A stretch of 64,000 nt of DNA, taken from positions 1 to 64,000 of the forward strand of contig CAZYHC010000024.1 in assembly GCA_964646625.1 (NCBI GenBank), written 5' to 3'. Position numbers and translations under genes: made by a program. Positions 1 to 8,056 of the stretch are shown piece after piece. The stretch is from DAOULT01 sp964646625 (GTDB taxonomy: Bacteria > Chloroflexota > Anaerolineae > CAZYHC01). The notes beneath the pieces were generated by a model. The model made no database searches and was not told where the DNA came from. It saw nothing but the letters and a program-made list of their open reading frames with translations. Within the stretch, counting starts at the first letter, position 1; every line of letters begins with the position of its first letter.

Positions 1-1
1 G

Positions 2-631
2 TTCGTAAAACCCAACTTTGGCGATTCCAGTTTTGGGATAACCCAGAGGAGCGTCGCCAACAGTATTGAGGACCTGGTCAACGCTATTTCGGAAATCAGA
101 GAGAAATTTGGCTATGATAAACCCATTCTGGTGGAGGAATTCCTCACGGGCAAAGACTTAAGCGTAGGAATAATAGGCAATGCTCCTGAATCTTACACAG
201 TCTTACCCATTATTGAGGAAGATTACTCCACACTGCCCCCAGAACTTCCCAGGATATGTGGATACGAGGCTAAGTGGCTGCCAGAATCACCTTACTGGAA
301 CATCACATCTATCCCCGCCGAGTTACCAGATGGTACAGAGAAATTTATTGTAGAATGCTGTTTGAAGTTGTTTGAGAGGCTGGAGTGCAGAGACTACTGC
401 CGATTTGATTGGAGACTCGATTCGAAAGGCAATCCCAAACTACTGGAGGTGAATCCTAACCCGGGATGGTGCTGGGACGGTCATCTGGCAAAAATGGCGA
501 AATTTGCGGGCATGTCGTATACGGAAATGCTGGAAGCCATTTTACAAGCAGCCGAGCAACGCCTGGGTATTCATCAAATGATGTCCCGAAAGAGCCATGA
601 AACCCTCGAAAGCGCGGCAATGACTCAATAA
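2..631 (+). CDS. ATP-grasp ligase, D-alanine-D-alanine ligase-like (5' truncated by window edge)
   Basis: The reading frame is open from base 2, so the gene starts before the window; about 209 codons are visible. The text FVKPNFGDSSFGI is the ATP-grasp lysine plus small-residue loop, VEEFLTGKDLSVG is the adenine-side strand, and DWRLDSKGNPKLLEVNPNPG carries the D...E.N residues that bind Mg-ATP in D-Ala-D-Ala ligases and relatives. The family joins a carboxylate to an amine or amino acid through an acyl-phosphate. The C-terminal tail after QRLG has no clear homology. Substrate cannot be assigned: the N-terminal domain is missing and the neighbours are phosphate genes with no peptidoglycan genes. 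The GTG at 131 is an internal codon, not the start. Confidence 0.8.
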   Translation, partial: FVKPNFGDSSFGITQRSVANSIEDLVNAISEIREKFGYDKPILVEEFLTGKDLSVGIIGNAPESYTVLPIIEEDYSTLPPELPRICGYEAKWLPESPYWNITSIPAELPDGTEKFIVECCLKLFERLECRDYCRFDWRLDSKGNPKLLEVNPNPGWCWDGHLAKMAKFAGMSYTEMLEAILQAAEQRLGIHQMMSRKSHETLESAAMTQ

Positions 632-657
632 AAGACCCAGGAAAGAGAAAAGTCACT

Positions 658-723
658 GTGGGCAAAAAGGTGCTGGTTGTGGAGGACGAACCCACCCTGG
701 TGGAAACACTTGAATATAACCTG
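658..723 (+). pseudogene. Remnant of a PhoB/PhoP-type response regulator fused to pstS
   Basis: Twenty-two codons with their own GTG start and Shine-Dalgarno read as the start of a receiver domain, including the acidic pair in VVEDE. The match stops exactly where the PstS signal peptide (TRLWVPTLF) begins. The simplest reading is a deletion that removed the rest of the regulator, any sensor kinase and the pstS start. A chimeric assembly join would look the same. Confidence 0.7.
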
Positions 724-1548
724 ACTCGCCTGTGGGTTCCCACTTTGTTCCTGGCGGTTCTTCTGGTCACCGCTTGCGGCGGCGGCCCTGCGTCTGTCCC
801 GGCTCAGGAGGCAGGGAAGATCAGCGTGGCTGGCTCGACCACGGTACAGCCCCTGGCCGAGAAGCTGGCGGAGGCGTTCAGCGCCCAGAACCCTGACGTG
901 CAAATCGACGTCCAGGGGGGCGGCTCCAGCGTGGGCGTCAAGTCCGCCGGACAGGGGACGGTGGACGTGGGGATGGCCTCCCGTGAGGTCAAGCAGTCCG
1001 AGTTGGATGAGTACCCCGACCTGGTGGTCTTCACCATCGCCCGGGACGGGCTCGCCATCGCCGTGCATCCCGATGTGGCGGTGGATGGGCTGACCAGGGA
1101 GCAGGTGCGGAGCATCTTCGCCGGCGAGATCGACAACTGGAGCGAGGTCGGTGGGGCCGATGCGCCTATCGCGGTGGTGGCCCGCGAGGAGGGTTCCGGC
1201 ACCCGCGCCGCCTTCGAGGAGATGGTGATGGGCGAAGAGGCCCTTATCGTGGACACCGCCATCCTGCTGCCCTCCAACGGGGCAATAAGGACGACGGTCT
1301 CCACCACTCCCCATTCCATCGGCTTCCTCTCCTTCGGCTACTTGGACGAGAAGGTGAAAACCCTGGCTATTGACGAGGTGGAAGCCACCGCGGAGAAGGC
1401 GGCCAGCGGGGAGTATCCCGTGGTGCGGCCCCTCAACATGCTGACCAACGGCGAGCCGGGTGGGATAGTCAAGACCTGGCTGGACTTCATCCTCGGCCCC
1501 GAAGGACAGCAGATCGTTGCCGAAGAAGGTTACATCCCTGTCCAGTAG
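658..1548 (+). CDS. pstS: Phosphate ABC transporter substrate-binding lipoprotein PstS, with response-regulator N-terminal fragment
   Basis: Binds phosphate outside the membrane and hands it to PstCA. Residues about 48-296 are a PBP-like phosphate-binding protein: AGSTTVQPLAEKLAEAF, the GGGSSVG loop, EEGSGTR and a C-terminal GGIVKTWLDFILGPEGQ. Residues 24-40 form a hydrophobic segment ending in a lipobox VTAC with Cys40, as in a lipoprotein. Residues 1-22 do not belong: KKVLVVEDEPTLVETLEYNL is the beta1/acidic pocket/alpha1 of a PhoB-like receiver domain. The start is GTG after AGGAAAG. The extra 22 residues put five or more acidic residues ahead of the signal peptide, which should hinder export unless translation starts internally; no ATG or GTG is available in frame near the signal peptide. 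First gene of pstSCAB-arsC-phoU. Confidence 0.88.
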   Translation: MGKKVLVVEDEPTLVETLEYNLTRLWVPTLFLAVLLVTACGGGPASVPAQEAGKISVAGSTTVQPLAEKLAEAFSAQNPDVQIDVQGGGSSVGVKSAGQGTVDVGMASREVKQSELDEYPDLVVFTIARDGLAIAVHPDVAVDGLTREQVRSIFAGEIDNWSEVGGADAPIAVVAREEGSGTRAAFEEMVMGEEALIVDTAILLPSNGAIRTTVSTTPHSIGFLSFGYLDEKVKTLAIDEVEATAEKAASGEYPVVRPLNMLTNGEPGGIVKTWLDFILGPEGQQIVAEEGYIPVQ

Positions 1549-1564
1549 AAGGAGGCATAAAGCT

Positions 1565-2452
1565 GTGCCAACAAGATACATCGTCGATCGCAGTATCAGG
1601 TATCTCCTGTTGTTCAGCGCCCTGGTCTCCATATTCATTGTCTTTCTCATCTTTCTATTCACCCTACGCGAGGGGTTGCCAGCCTTCCAGGAGATCGGCC
1701 TGGACAAACTGCTGTTGGGCCGGGTGTGGCGGCCGGGGCGTGAGGCATTCGGCCTCCTGCCCATGATAGCCGGCTCGATCTGGGTCACCATCGGGGCCAT
1801 TGTCCTGGGCGTGCCCCTGGCCCTGGGAGCGGCGATATTCCTGGCGGAGGTGGCCCCGCCCGGGGTGCGGGCCATCGTTCGCCCGGCCGTGGAACTCCTG
1901 GCCGGCATCCCCTCAGTGGTCTACGGCCTTTTCGGCATGGTAGTGCTGGTGCCCCTGGTGCGGCAGATCCCTGCCCCGCGCAACACCGGCTTCGGACTTC
2001 TCTCGGCCTCCATCGTGCTGGCGGTGATGATCCTGCCCACCATCACCAACATCGCCGAGGACGCCATCCGTGCCGTGCCCCGCGAGTACAAAGAAGGCTC
2101 GCTGGCCCTGGGCACCACCCACTGGCAAACCATCGTGGGGGCGATCCTGCCCGCCGCCCGCTCCGGCATCGTGGCCGCCATCATCCTGGGAATAGGGCGC
2201 GCCCTGGGGGAGACGATGGCTATGATTATGGTCATCGGCAATTCGGTCATTATTCCCGCCCCCCTGAACAATAACCCCCTGACCATTTTCCTCAACCAGG
2301 CCCGCACCCTCACCGGCAACATCGCCGTGGAGATCAGTTACGCCACCGGCCTGCAAGAAAGCGCCCTTTTCGCCACAGGGGTGGTGCTATTTGTGCTGAT
2401 CATGTTCGTGAACAGCCTGGCGCGCTTTATGATACGAGGGAGAGCACGATGA
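1565..2452 (+). CDS. pstC: Phosphate ABC transporter permease PstC
   Basis: Inner-membrane channel subunit paired with PstA, 295 aa. About six hydrophobic segments are visible. The cytoplasmic EAA-type coupling loop is present (EDAIRAVPREYKEGSLALGTTHWQTI region), followed by GIGRALGETMA, both typical of PstC. The frame is open from 1517, inside the end of pstS, but the GTG at 1565 is preceded by AAGGAGG at a good distance and removes a basic non-membrane extension, so it is taken as the start. The stop overlaps the pstA start as ATGA. Confidence 0.93.
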   Translation: MPTRYIVDRSIRYLLLFSALVSIFIVFLIFLFTLREGLPAFQEIGLDKLLLGRVWRPGREAFGLLPMIAGSIWVTIGAIVLGVPLALGAAIFLAEVAPPGVRAIVRPAVELLAGIPSVVYGLFGMVVLVPLVRQIPAPRNTGFGLLSASIVLAVMILPTITNIAEDAIRAVPREYKEGSLALGTTHWQTIVGAILPAARSGIVAAIILGIGRALGETMAMIMVIGNSVIIPAPLNNNPLTIFLNQARTLTGNIAVEISYATGLQESALFATGVVLFVLIMFVNSLARFMIRGRAR

Positions 2453-3369
2453 ACGACGCCAGAACCACGCCCATGAACGATGCCAGAATCGCCCCACGGA
2501 CGAGGTCAAACCCGGCCAGCCGTTACCTCAGCCAGAAAGTGGCCTTCGCCCTCCTCTGGCTGACCGGGGTGGCGGCTATCGCCGTGCTCGTGGCGGTGGT
2601 CGGCTATGTCGTGGTGCAAGGGGCAAAGGCGATCACCCTCGACTTTTTGCTGACCCCGCCCCGGGGGGGCCTTTCCGGCGAGGGAGGCATCTCCACCACC
2701 ATCATCACCACTCTCTACCTGGTGGTGCTGACCATCGGCATCGCCACCCCCCTGGGGGTGGGGGCGGCGGTGTACCTGGTGGAGTATGCCGGGGAGACGC
2801 AGAGCCGGAGGGGGCTGCTGCCTCACCTGGTGAGCGTGGCCCGTTTCGGGGTGGAGACCCTGGCCGGGGTGCCTTCCATCATCTTTGGACTTTTTGGCTA
2901 CGCCCTTTTCGTCTCGGCCATGCACTTTGGCTTCTCGCTCCTCTCGGCCGCACTGGCCGGGGCCTGCCTCATCCTGCCCGTCATCATCCGCACCGCCGAG
3001 GAGGCCCTGTACGCGGTGCCCCGCTCCTACCGCGAGGGCAGCCTGGCTCTGGGGGCCACCCAGTGGCAGACTATCTGGAGCGTCGTCCTGCCGGCCGCCC
3101 TGCCGGGGATTATCACCGGCATTGTCCTCAGCATCGGTCGGGTGGTGAGTGAGACGGCCGTCTTCTACGTCACGCTGGGGGGCAGTTACAGGTTGCCCAC
3201 CTCGCTCCTGTCCGGGGGCCGGACCATGGCCCTGCACCTCTATTACCTGGCCATGGACACCCGAGCCTTCGACAAAGCGATGGGCACGGGGGTTATTCTG
3301 ATCCTGAGCATCGTCCTGATCAACGTGGTCATTAACTACCTCTCGCGCCGCTTGACGATCAAGGAGTAG
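2449..3369 (+). CDS. pstA: Phosphate ABC transporter permease PstA
   Basis: Second membrane subunit of the phosphate importer, 306 aa. It has a short polar N-terminus with a repeated NDARxxP, then a first membrane segment at about residues 34-58, the PRGGLSGEGGI loop, the EAA-type loop EEALYAVPRSYREGSLALGATQW, and GRVVSETAVFYVTLG, which is diagnostic for PstA. It is translationally coupled to pstC through a 4-base overlap. The stop lies 4 bases before the pstB start. Confidence 0.93.
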   Translation: MNDARTTPMNDARIAPRTRSNPASRYLSQKVAFALLWLTGVAAIAVLVAVVGYVVVQGAKAITLDFLLTPPRGGLSGEGGISTTIITTLYLVVLTIGIATPLGVGAAVYLVEYAGETQSRRGLLPHLVSVARFGVETLAGVPSIIFGLFGYALFVSAMHFGFSLLSAALAGACLILPVIIRTAEEALYAVPRSYREGSLALGATQWQTIWSVVLPAALPGIITGIVLSIGRVVSETAVFYVTLGGSYRLPTSLLSGGRTMALHLYYLAMDTRAFDKAMGTGVILILSIVLINVVINYLSRRLTIKE

Positions 3370-3373
3370 TGAT

Positions 3374-4150
3374 ATGCAACACGACCATGTAAAACTGGAA
3401 ATGCACAATTACAGTTTATATTACGGCGATTTTCGAGCTCTGCGGGACATCAGCATCGAGATCTACGCCAACCAGATCACGGCCATCATCGGCCCTTCCG
3501 GCTGCGGCAAAAGCAGCCTTTTGCGGAGCTTCAACCGCATGAACGATCTTATTCCCGGCGTGTGGGTCAAAGGGCAGACCCTCCTGGATGGGCAAGACAT
3601 TTTCGACGGGACGGACGTGGTGGAGCTACGGCGCCGCGTGGGGATGGTCTTCCAGAAGCCGAACCCTTTTCCCAAATCCATCTTCGATAACGTGGCCTAT
3701 GGGCCCCGCGCCCACGGCCTCAAGAATAAGGCCCGATTGACGGAGGTCGTAGAAAGGAGCCTCAAGGGGGCGGCCCTCTGGGATGAAGTCAAAGGTATTT
3801 TGCAAAAATCGGCGCTGGCCCTTTCCGGCGGGCAGCAGCAGCGGCTCTGCATTGCCCGCGCCCTGGCCGTGGAGCCGGAGGTCATCCTGATGGACGAACC
3901 TTGCTCGGCGCTGGATCCGATCGCCACCCTGCGCATCGAGGAATTGATGCGAGAATTGAAGGAAGAGTACACCATCGTCATCGTTACCCACAACATGCAA
4001 CAGGCCGCACGGGTGTCGGACTACACGGCCTTCTTGATGATGAGTGAGGATCGGGCGGGCGAATTGGTAGAATACGGGCCAAGCCGGCGACTCTTCACCA
4101 ACCCCAGGGACAAACGGACGGAAGACTATATCACGGGGAGGTTTGGATGA
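3374..4150 (+). CDS. pstB: Phosphate ABC transporter ATP-binding protein PstB
   Basis: Hydrolyses ATP on the cytoplasmic face to drive PstCA, 258 aa. Walker A is GPSGCGKSS, the signature is LSGGQQQR, Walker B is VILMDEP with the following CSALDP D-loop, and the switch histidine is in VTHNMQQA. The start NYSLYYGDFRALRDISIEI and the NRMNDLIPG insertion are typical of PstB. The ATG at 3374 follows the pstA stop closely; the stop overlaps arsC by 4 bases (ATGA). Confidence 0.95.
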   Translation: MQHDHVKLEMHNYSLYYGDFRALRDISIEIYANQITAIIGPSGCGKSSLLRSFNRMNDLIPGVWVKGQTLLDGQDIFDGTDVVELRRRVGMVFQKPNPFPKSIFDNVAYGPRAHGLKNKARLTEVVERSLKGAALWDEVKGILQKSALALSGGQQQRLCIARALAVEPEVILMDEPCSALDPIATLRIEELMRELKEEYTIVIVTHNMQQAARVSDYTAFLMMSEDRAGELVEYGPSRRLFTNPRDKRTEDYITGRFG

Positions 4151-4617
4151 TGGACAAGAAGCAGGTGTTGTTTCTCTGCACCGGCAACTCGGCCCGCAGC
4201 CAGATGGCCGAGGGGCTGGTCAATCGCTTCCTGGGAGAGCAGTGGGAGGCTTACTCGGCCGGCACAAATCCGGCCGGCTACGTGCACCCCCTGGCTATCC
4301 AGGCGATGGCCGAGTGGGATATTGATATCACAGGCCAGCGCTCCAAGGCGGTGGCCGAGTTCCTCGGGGCCGACCTGGACCTGGTGATCACCGTGTGCGA
4401 CGACGCGGCCCAGAACTGCCCCCTCTGGCTGGGGTCAGGTCAGGTGATCCACATCGGCTTTCCCGACCCGGCCCAGGCAAAAGGCCCCCAGGATGAGCAA
4501 TTAGCCATCTTCCGCCAGGTGCGGGATGACCTCCGCCAGCGGGTGCTCCGTTATCTCGCCAATGGTAATGTGGAGGTGGAGAACGAACCTGCCACGCCTG
4601 ACGAACAGGAGGTTTGA
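4147..4617 (+). CDS. arsC: Arsenate reductase, thioredoxin-coupled ArsC / low-molecular-weight phosphatase fold
   Basis: 156 aa. The N-terminal P-loop CTGNSARS (Cys11 to Arg17, CX5R) is the catalytic loop of the low-molecular-weight phosphatase fold. Two further cysteines, C84 and C91 in VCDDAAQNCP, match the redox relay of thioredoxin-linked ArsC, which reduces arsenate to arsenite, so arsenate reductase is favoured over tyrosine phosphatase. It sits between pstB and phoU with overlaps or tight spacing on both sides, so it is made together with the phosphate importer. This fits detoxification of arsenate that enters by the Pst route. No arsenite efflux gene is in the window. Confidence 0.86.
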   Translation: MMDKKQVLFLCTGNSARSQMAEGLVNRFLGEQWEAYSAGTNPAGYVHPLAIQAMAEWDIDITGQRSKAVAEFLGADLDLVITVCDDAAQNCPLWLGSGQVIHIGFPDPAQAKGPQDEQLAIFRQVRDDLRQRVLRYLANGNVEVENEPATPDEQEV

Positions 4618-4618
4618 C

Positions 4619-5305
4619 ATGCATCCCAGACAAACTTTTGAGCGGGCACTGCAAGACCTTCAGGACGAAGTGCTGGTTCTGGGCAGTATGGTGGAAAAGG
4701 CCCTCCTGGAATCAGTGGAGAGCCTCAAGCGGCGGGACCTGGAAGCAGCCCGGCGGCTGGTGGCCGAGGATCGCTTAATCAACGAGAAGCGCTTTGCGGT
4801 TGAAAGCGATGCTCTCATCCTCATCGCCACCCAGCAGCCCATGGCCGGCGACCTGCGCACCCTTGCCGCCGTGCTGGAAATTGCCACCGAACTGGAACGC
4901 ATGGGAGATTACGCCAAGGGCATTGCCAAGATCAACCTGATGATGGGCGAACAACCCCTTATCAAGCCCCTCATCGACATCCCCCGCATGGCCGAAAAAG
5001 CGCGGGATATGCTCCACCGGGCGCTGGAGGCCTTCGTGCGGCAAGATGTGGCTCTGGCTCGCGCCATCCCCAGCGAAGACGACGAGGTGGATGCCCTCTA
5101 TAACCAGGTTTATCGGGAGTTGCTTACCTTCATCATGTCCGACCCGCGCAACATCGACCAGGCTAACTACCTGCTGTGGGTGGCGCACAACCTGGAACGC
5201 ACCGCCGACCGCGTGACCAACATCTGTGAGCGGGTGGCCTTCACCGTCACCGGGGAGATGACCGAGATGGACGTGGAGGATGGCGGCCCACACGCGATCA
5301 GTTGA
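4619..5305 (+). CDS. phoU: Phosphate signalling/transport regulator PhoU
   Basis: Two tandem three-helix PhoU units in 228 aa: the first with VEKALLESVESLKRRD and LIATQQPMAGDLRTLAAVLEIATELERMGDYAKGI, the second with RALEAFVRQD and YLLWVAHNLERTADRVTNICE. The repeated E-R-x-[GA]-D metal-binding motifs are present in both. PhoU restrains Pst uptake and Pho signalling through the sensor kinase. The ATG at 4619 is preceded by AGGAGG and lies 1 base after the arsC stop; the longer frame from 4526 runs inside arsC and is not used. Notably the PhoB-like regulator of this locus is truncated. Confidence 0.94.
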   Translation: MHPRQTFERALQDLQDEVLVLGSMVEKALLESVESLKRRDLEAARRLVAEDRLINEKRFAVESDALILIATQQPMAGDLRTLAAVLEIATELERMGDYAKGIAKINLMMGEQPLIKPLIDIPRMAEKARDMLHRALEAFVRQDVALARAIPSEDDEVDALYNQVYRELLTFIMSDPRNIDQANYLLWVAHNLERTADRVTNICERVAFTVTGEMTEMDVEDGGPHAIS

Positions 5306-5413
5306 CACCGCATGGGCGACTGAGGCCCAAGCCCGCCGCTTGTTGGTGGACAAAAGTTGATGATAAATTGGAAGGTTTTTGGAAGGTAAAAAGTGCTGGG
5401 GTCTGTAACGAGT

Positions 5414-5442
5414 TTGCGTTATCACTAAAAATATGCTAAAAT
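5414..5442 (+). promoter_or_regulatory. Sigma-70-type promoter for glnA
   Basis: TTGCGT (5414-5419), a 17-base spacer, and TAAAAT (5437-5442). Predicted start near 5449 would give a leader of about 100 bases before glnA. Confidence 0.6.
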
Positions 5443-5452
5443 ATGTTCCATT

Positions 5453-5536
5453 CAGGCGGTCACTACAGTGGCCTGATAAGATTTTAGGCAAAGAGGCCTC
5501 GCTGTTAGCGGCGGGGCTTCTTAATATTTTATTTTT
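5453..5536 (+). promoter_or_regulatory. glnA leader with two hairpins, the second terminator-like
   Basis: A first hairpin pairs CAGGC (5453-5457) with GCCTG (5471-5475) around an inner CACT/AGTG. A second pairs GAGGCCTCGC (5493-5502) with GCGGGGCTTC (5511-5520), ten pairs including two G-U, followed by a T-rich run to 5536. It ends only 2-6 bases before the ribosome site of glnA (GAGGAG, 5538-5543), so it can act as an attenuator; it may also stop transcription arriving from phoU. Confidence 0.55.
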
Positions 5537-5551
5537 GAGAGGAGATGCACT

Positions 5552-6898
5552 ATGGCCGATATTCAGACGGCAAAGGAGGCCCTGCGTGCCGCGGAGAAAG
5601 CAAAGGTAGAGTTTATCCATCTGCAATTCACCGACGTGGTAGGCGTGGTCAAGGGCATTACCATCCCCGTCGCTCAGATGGCCGATGCCCTGGAGAATGG
5701 AGTGTGGTTCGATGGCTCTTCCGTCGAGGGTTTTGCCCGCATCGCCGAGAGCGACATGTACCTGATGCCCGATCCCACCACCTTCGCCGTGATCCCCTGG
5801 GAACAGCATGAAGGGATGGTCACTGCCCGCATGATCTGCGAAGTTTTCACCCCCGGCGGAGAACCTTTCGCCGGCGACCCCCGCGCGGTGTTGAAACGGG
5901 CGCTGAAAGAGGCGGAAGAGATGGGCTTCATCTACAATGCGGGGCCGGAGTTAGAGTTTTTCCTGTTCCAACTGGTAGACGACGAGATGATCACCCGTGT
6001 TCACGACTGGGGAGGCTACTTCGACCTGTCCACCGACAAGGCGGTGGAGATACGCAAAGAGATGGTCAACGCCGTGCAGACCTTCGGCATTCGCGTAGAA
6101 GCCAGCCACCACGAGGTAGCCTTCGGTCAGCACGAGATCGATTTCGAGTACGCCGATGCCCTTCATGCCGCCGACAACGCCGTGACCTTCAAGTACGTGC
6201 TCAAGGCCATCGCCCGTCTGCACGATTTGCGGGCCACCTTCATGCCCAAGCCCATCGTGGGCATCAACGGCTCCGGGATGCACACTCACCAAAGCCTGGT
6301 CTACAAGGACACGGGCCAGAACGCTTTCTACGACCCCGAAGACGAGTACAGTCTTTCCAAAGCGGCCAAACAGTTCATCGCCGGGCAATTGAGACACGCC
6401 AGGGGCATGTGTGTCGTCCTGTCCCCCCTGGTCAATTCCTACAAACGATTGGTGCCTGGTTACGAGGCTCCAGTGTACATAAGCTGGGCGCGCATCAACC
6501 GTTCGGCCCTCATCCGCGTGCCCCAGGTCAGCCCGGCCAAGACGGAAAACACCCGCCTGGAGCTGCGTTGTCCCGATCCGAGTTGTAATCCCTATCTGGC
6601 GTTTGCCGTGATGCTCAAGGCCGGTCTGGACGGCATCAAGAACGATATGACTCCCCCAGAGCCAGCCGAGGAGGACCTTTACCACCTGGACGAGGCCCGC
6701 AGACGAGAGCAACACCTGGTGACCCTGCCCGGCTCCCTGGGCGAAGCCCTGGAAGAGCTGAAAAAAGATGCATTGGTTCAGGAAGCTCTGGGCGCCCACG
6801 TCTACGAGCGATTCCTGGAAGCCAAAACCCAGGAGTGGGACGAATATCGGCTCCAGGTCAGCCAATGGGAATTAGAACGTTACTTACCCATCTACTAG
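5552..6898 (+). CDS. glnA: Glutamine synthetase, type I
   Basis: Makes glutamine from glutamate, ammonia and ATP in the cytoplasm as a dodecamer. 448 aa, the length of the GSI-alpha class. Visible motifs: FTDVVGVVKGI and DGSSVEGF near the start, GPELEFFLF (metal and glutamate binding), EASHHEVAFGQHEID, KPIVGINGSGMHTHQS (ATP/ammonia site), VPGYEAPVYISWARINRSALIRVP, and RCPDPSCNPYLAFA. GSI-alpha enzymes are usually feedback inhibited rather than adenylylated. The ATG at 5552 follows GAGGAG. The gene appears to be transcribed alone from its own promoter and leader. Confidence 0.96.
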   Translation: MADIQTAKEALRAAEKAKVEFIHLQFTDVVGVVKGITIPVAQMADALENGVWFDGSSVEGFARIAESDMYLMPDPTTFAVIPWEQHEGMVTARMICEVFTPGGEPFAGDPRAVLKRALKEAEEMGFIYNAGPELEFFLFQLVDDEMITRVHDWGGYFDLSTDKAVEIRKEMVNAVQTFGIRVEASHHEVAFGQHEIDFEYADALHAADNAVTFKYVLKAIARLHDLRATFMPKPIVGINGSGMHTHQSLVYKDTGQNAFYDPEDEYSLSKAAKQFIAGQLRHARGMCVVLSPLVNSYKRLVPGYEAPVYISWARINRSALIRVPQVSPAKTENTRLELRCPDPSCNPYLAFAVMLKAGLDGIKNDMTPPEPAEEDLYHLDEARRREQHLVTLPGSLGEALEELKKDALVQEALGAHVYERFLEAKTQEWDEYRLQVSQWELERYLPIY

Positions 6899-6902
6899 CT
6901 GA

Positions 6903-6932
6903 CACGGATTAGGATCACGGATTTCACGGATT
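6903..6932 (+). repeat. Triple CACGGATT repeat
   Basis: CACGGATT occurs at 6903-6910, 6916-6923 and 6925-6932, just after glnA. A degenerate relative (GCGGATTCTGGTCACGGAT) lies near 48790. This looks like one of several dispersed low-complexity repeat families in the window. Confidence 0.55.
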
Positions 6933-6953
6933 ACTCCGTTGACCGTTCATTCC

Positions 6954-6988
6954 CAGGTGCCTGGCACTTTGTAAGTGCCAGGCACCTG
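6954..6988. repeat. Palindromic repeat, AGGTGCCTGGCAC family, copy 1
   Basis: A perfect inverted repeat of CAGGTGCCTGGCACTT with a short loop, followed by ATTTTG. It lies downstream of glnA, where it could serve as a terminator. Six other copies are at 20161, 26182, 32566, 44536, 44867 and 63516; three of them lie inside genes. Confidence 0.9.
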
Positions 6989-7021
6989 ATTTTGTCCGGG
7001 GTGGTGCGCGGCACTTTGCGC

Positions 7022-7051
7022 TTGACAGGCAGGGAGCAAAAAGGGTATAAT
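7022..7051 (+). promoter_or_regulatory. Consensus sigma-70 promoter for the PfkB kinase
   Basis: TTGACA (7022-7027), 18 bases, TATAAT (7046-7051). The predicted start near 7058 leaves a leader of about 33 bases that contains GGGGAGGAG. Confidence 0.8.
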
Positions 7052-7090
7052 GGCCCAAAGTGTTGATTTTCAAAGGGGAGGAGAAACAAC

Positions 7091-8047
7091 ATGGACGTGA
7101 TCTGTTTAGGTGAGGCCCTCATCGATCTGCCCGCGGCCCAGACAGGGGTGCCCCTGGAACACGTCACCACTTTCCATCGGGTGCCGGGCGGGGCCCCGGC
7201 CAACGTGGCGGTGGCCGTAGCCAAACTGGGGGCCGAGGCCGGCTTTGTGGGCAAAGTGGGCGACGATGCTTTCGGCCATTTCCTGGCCGAAACCCTGCGG
7301 GAAAACGGGGTGGACACTGCCCTGATGCTCTTCGACAAGGAGGCCCGGACCGGCCTGGCTTTCTTCGCCATCCCCACCCCCGACACCCAGGATTTTATGT
7401 TTTACCGCCACCCCAGCGCCGACATGCTGCTGCGGCCCGACGAACTGGACGCAGCCTACATCCGGTCGGCTAAAATCTTCCATTTCGGGTCCATCACTCT
7501 TATCAGCGAACCCAGCCGCAGCGCCACCCTCGAAGCTGCGCGGCTGGCTAAAGAGGGGGGGGCGCTCATCTCCTACGACCCCAACCTGCGCCTCAATCTC
7601 TGGCCGGGGCCAGACGAAGCCAAAGAGGGAATGTGGTCGGCCATGCCCCTGGCCGATGTGGTCAAGGTCAACGAGGTGGAGGTGGAGCTTTTGACGGGCG
7701 AAACTAACTTCAGCCAGGGCAGCCGTCAACTCCTGGAGTGTGGCCCAAAACTATGCGTGGTCACTCGCGGGCCGGAGGGGAGCTATTATAATACCGGCCG
7801 CCAGGAAGGCTACGTGGAGGCTTTTGCGGTGGAAACTGTGGACGCCACCGGTTGCGGCGATGGCTTTGTGGCCGGCCTGTTGGTCGGGCTGCTGGAGAGC
7901 GAGCAAAAGCTGGAAGAGATAGAGGGCCGCACGATGACCCACATCCTGCGCTGGGCCAATGCCGTCGGAGCGCTCACCTCGCTGCAAAGAGGGGTTATCC
8001 CCGCCCTGCCCACCCGTGAACAGGTGGAGACCTTCCTGACAGAGTAG
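7091..8047 (+). CDS. PfkB-family carbohydrate kinase (fructokinase-like)
   Basis: 318 aa ribokinase-fold enzyme that moves the ATP gamma-phosphate to a sugar. The first PfkB signature region is GGAPANVAVAVAKLG (about residues 34-48). The second is VDATGCGDGFVAGLL, with the catalytic Asp in the GxGD motif; this copy has GCGD rather than the more usual GAGD. ISYDPNLRLNLW and VKVNEVEVELLTG match fructokinase/ribokinase relatives, and fructokinase is the best guess without a substrate test. Start ATG 7091 follows GGGGAGGAG. It is a single gene ending at a strong terminator. Confidence 0.87.
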   Translation: MDVICLGEALIDLPAAQTGVPLEHVTTFHRVPGGAPANVAVAVAKLGAEAGFVGKVGDDAFGHFLAETLRENGVDTALMLFDKEARTGLAFFAIPTPDTQDFMFYRHPSADMLLRPDELDAAYIRSAKIFHFGSITLISEPSRSATLEAARLAKEGGALISYDPNLRLNLWPGPDEAKEGMWSAMPLADVVKVNEVEVELLTGETNFSQGSRQLLECGPKLCVVTRGPEGSYYNTGRQEGYVEAFAVETVDATGCGDGFVAGLLVGLLESEQKLEEIEGRTMTHILRWANAVGALTSLQRGVIPALPTREQVETFLTE

Positions 8048-8056
8048 AAGGTTCAA

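Noticed and set aside
625..1908. 427-codon minus-strand frame across pstS and pstC
   Set aside because: Antisense shadow of pst genes, low-complexity composition.
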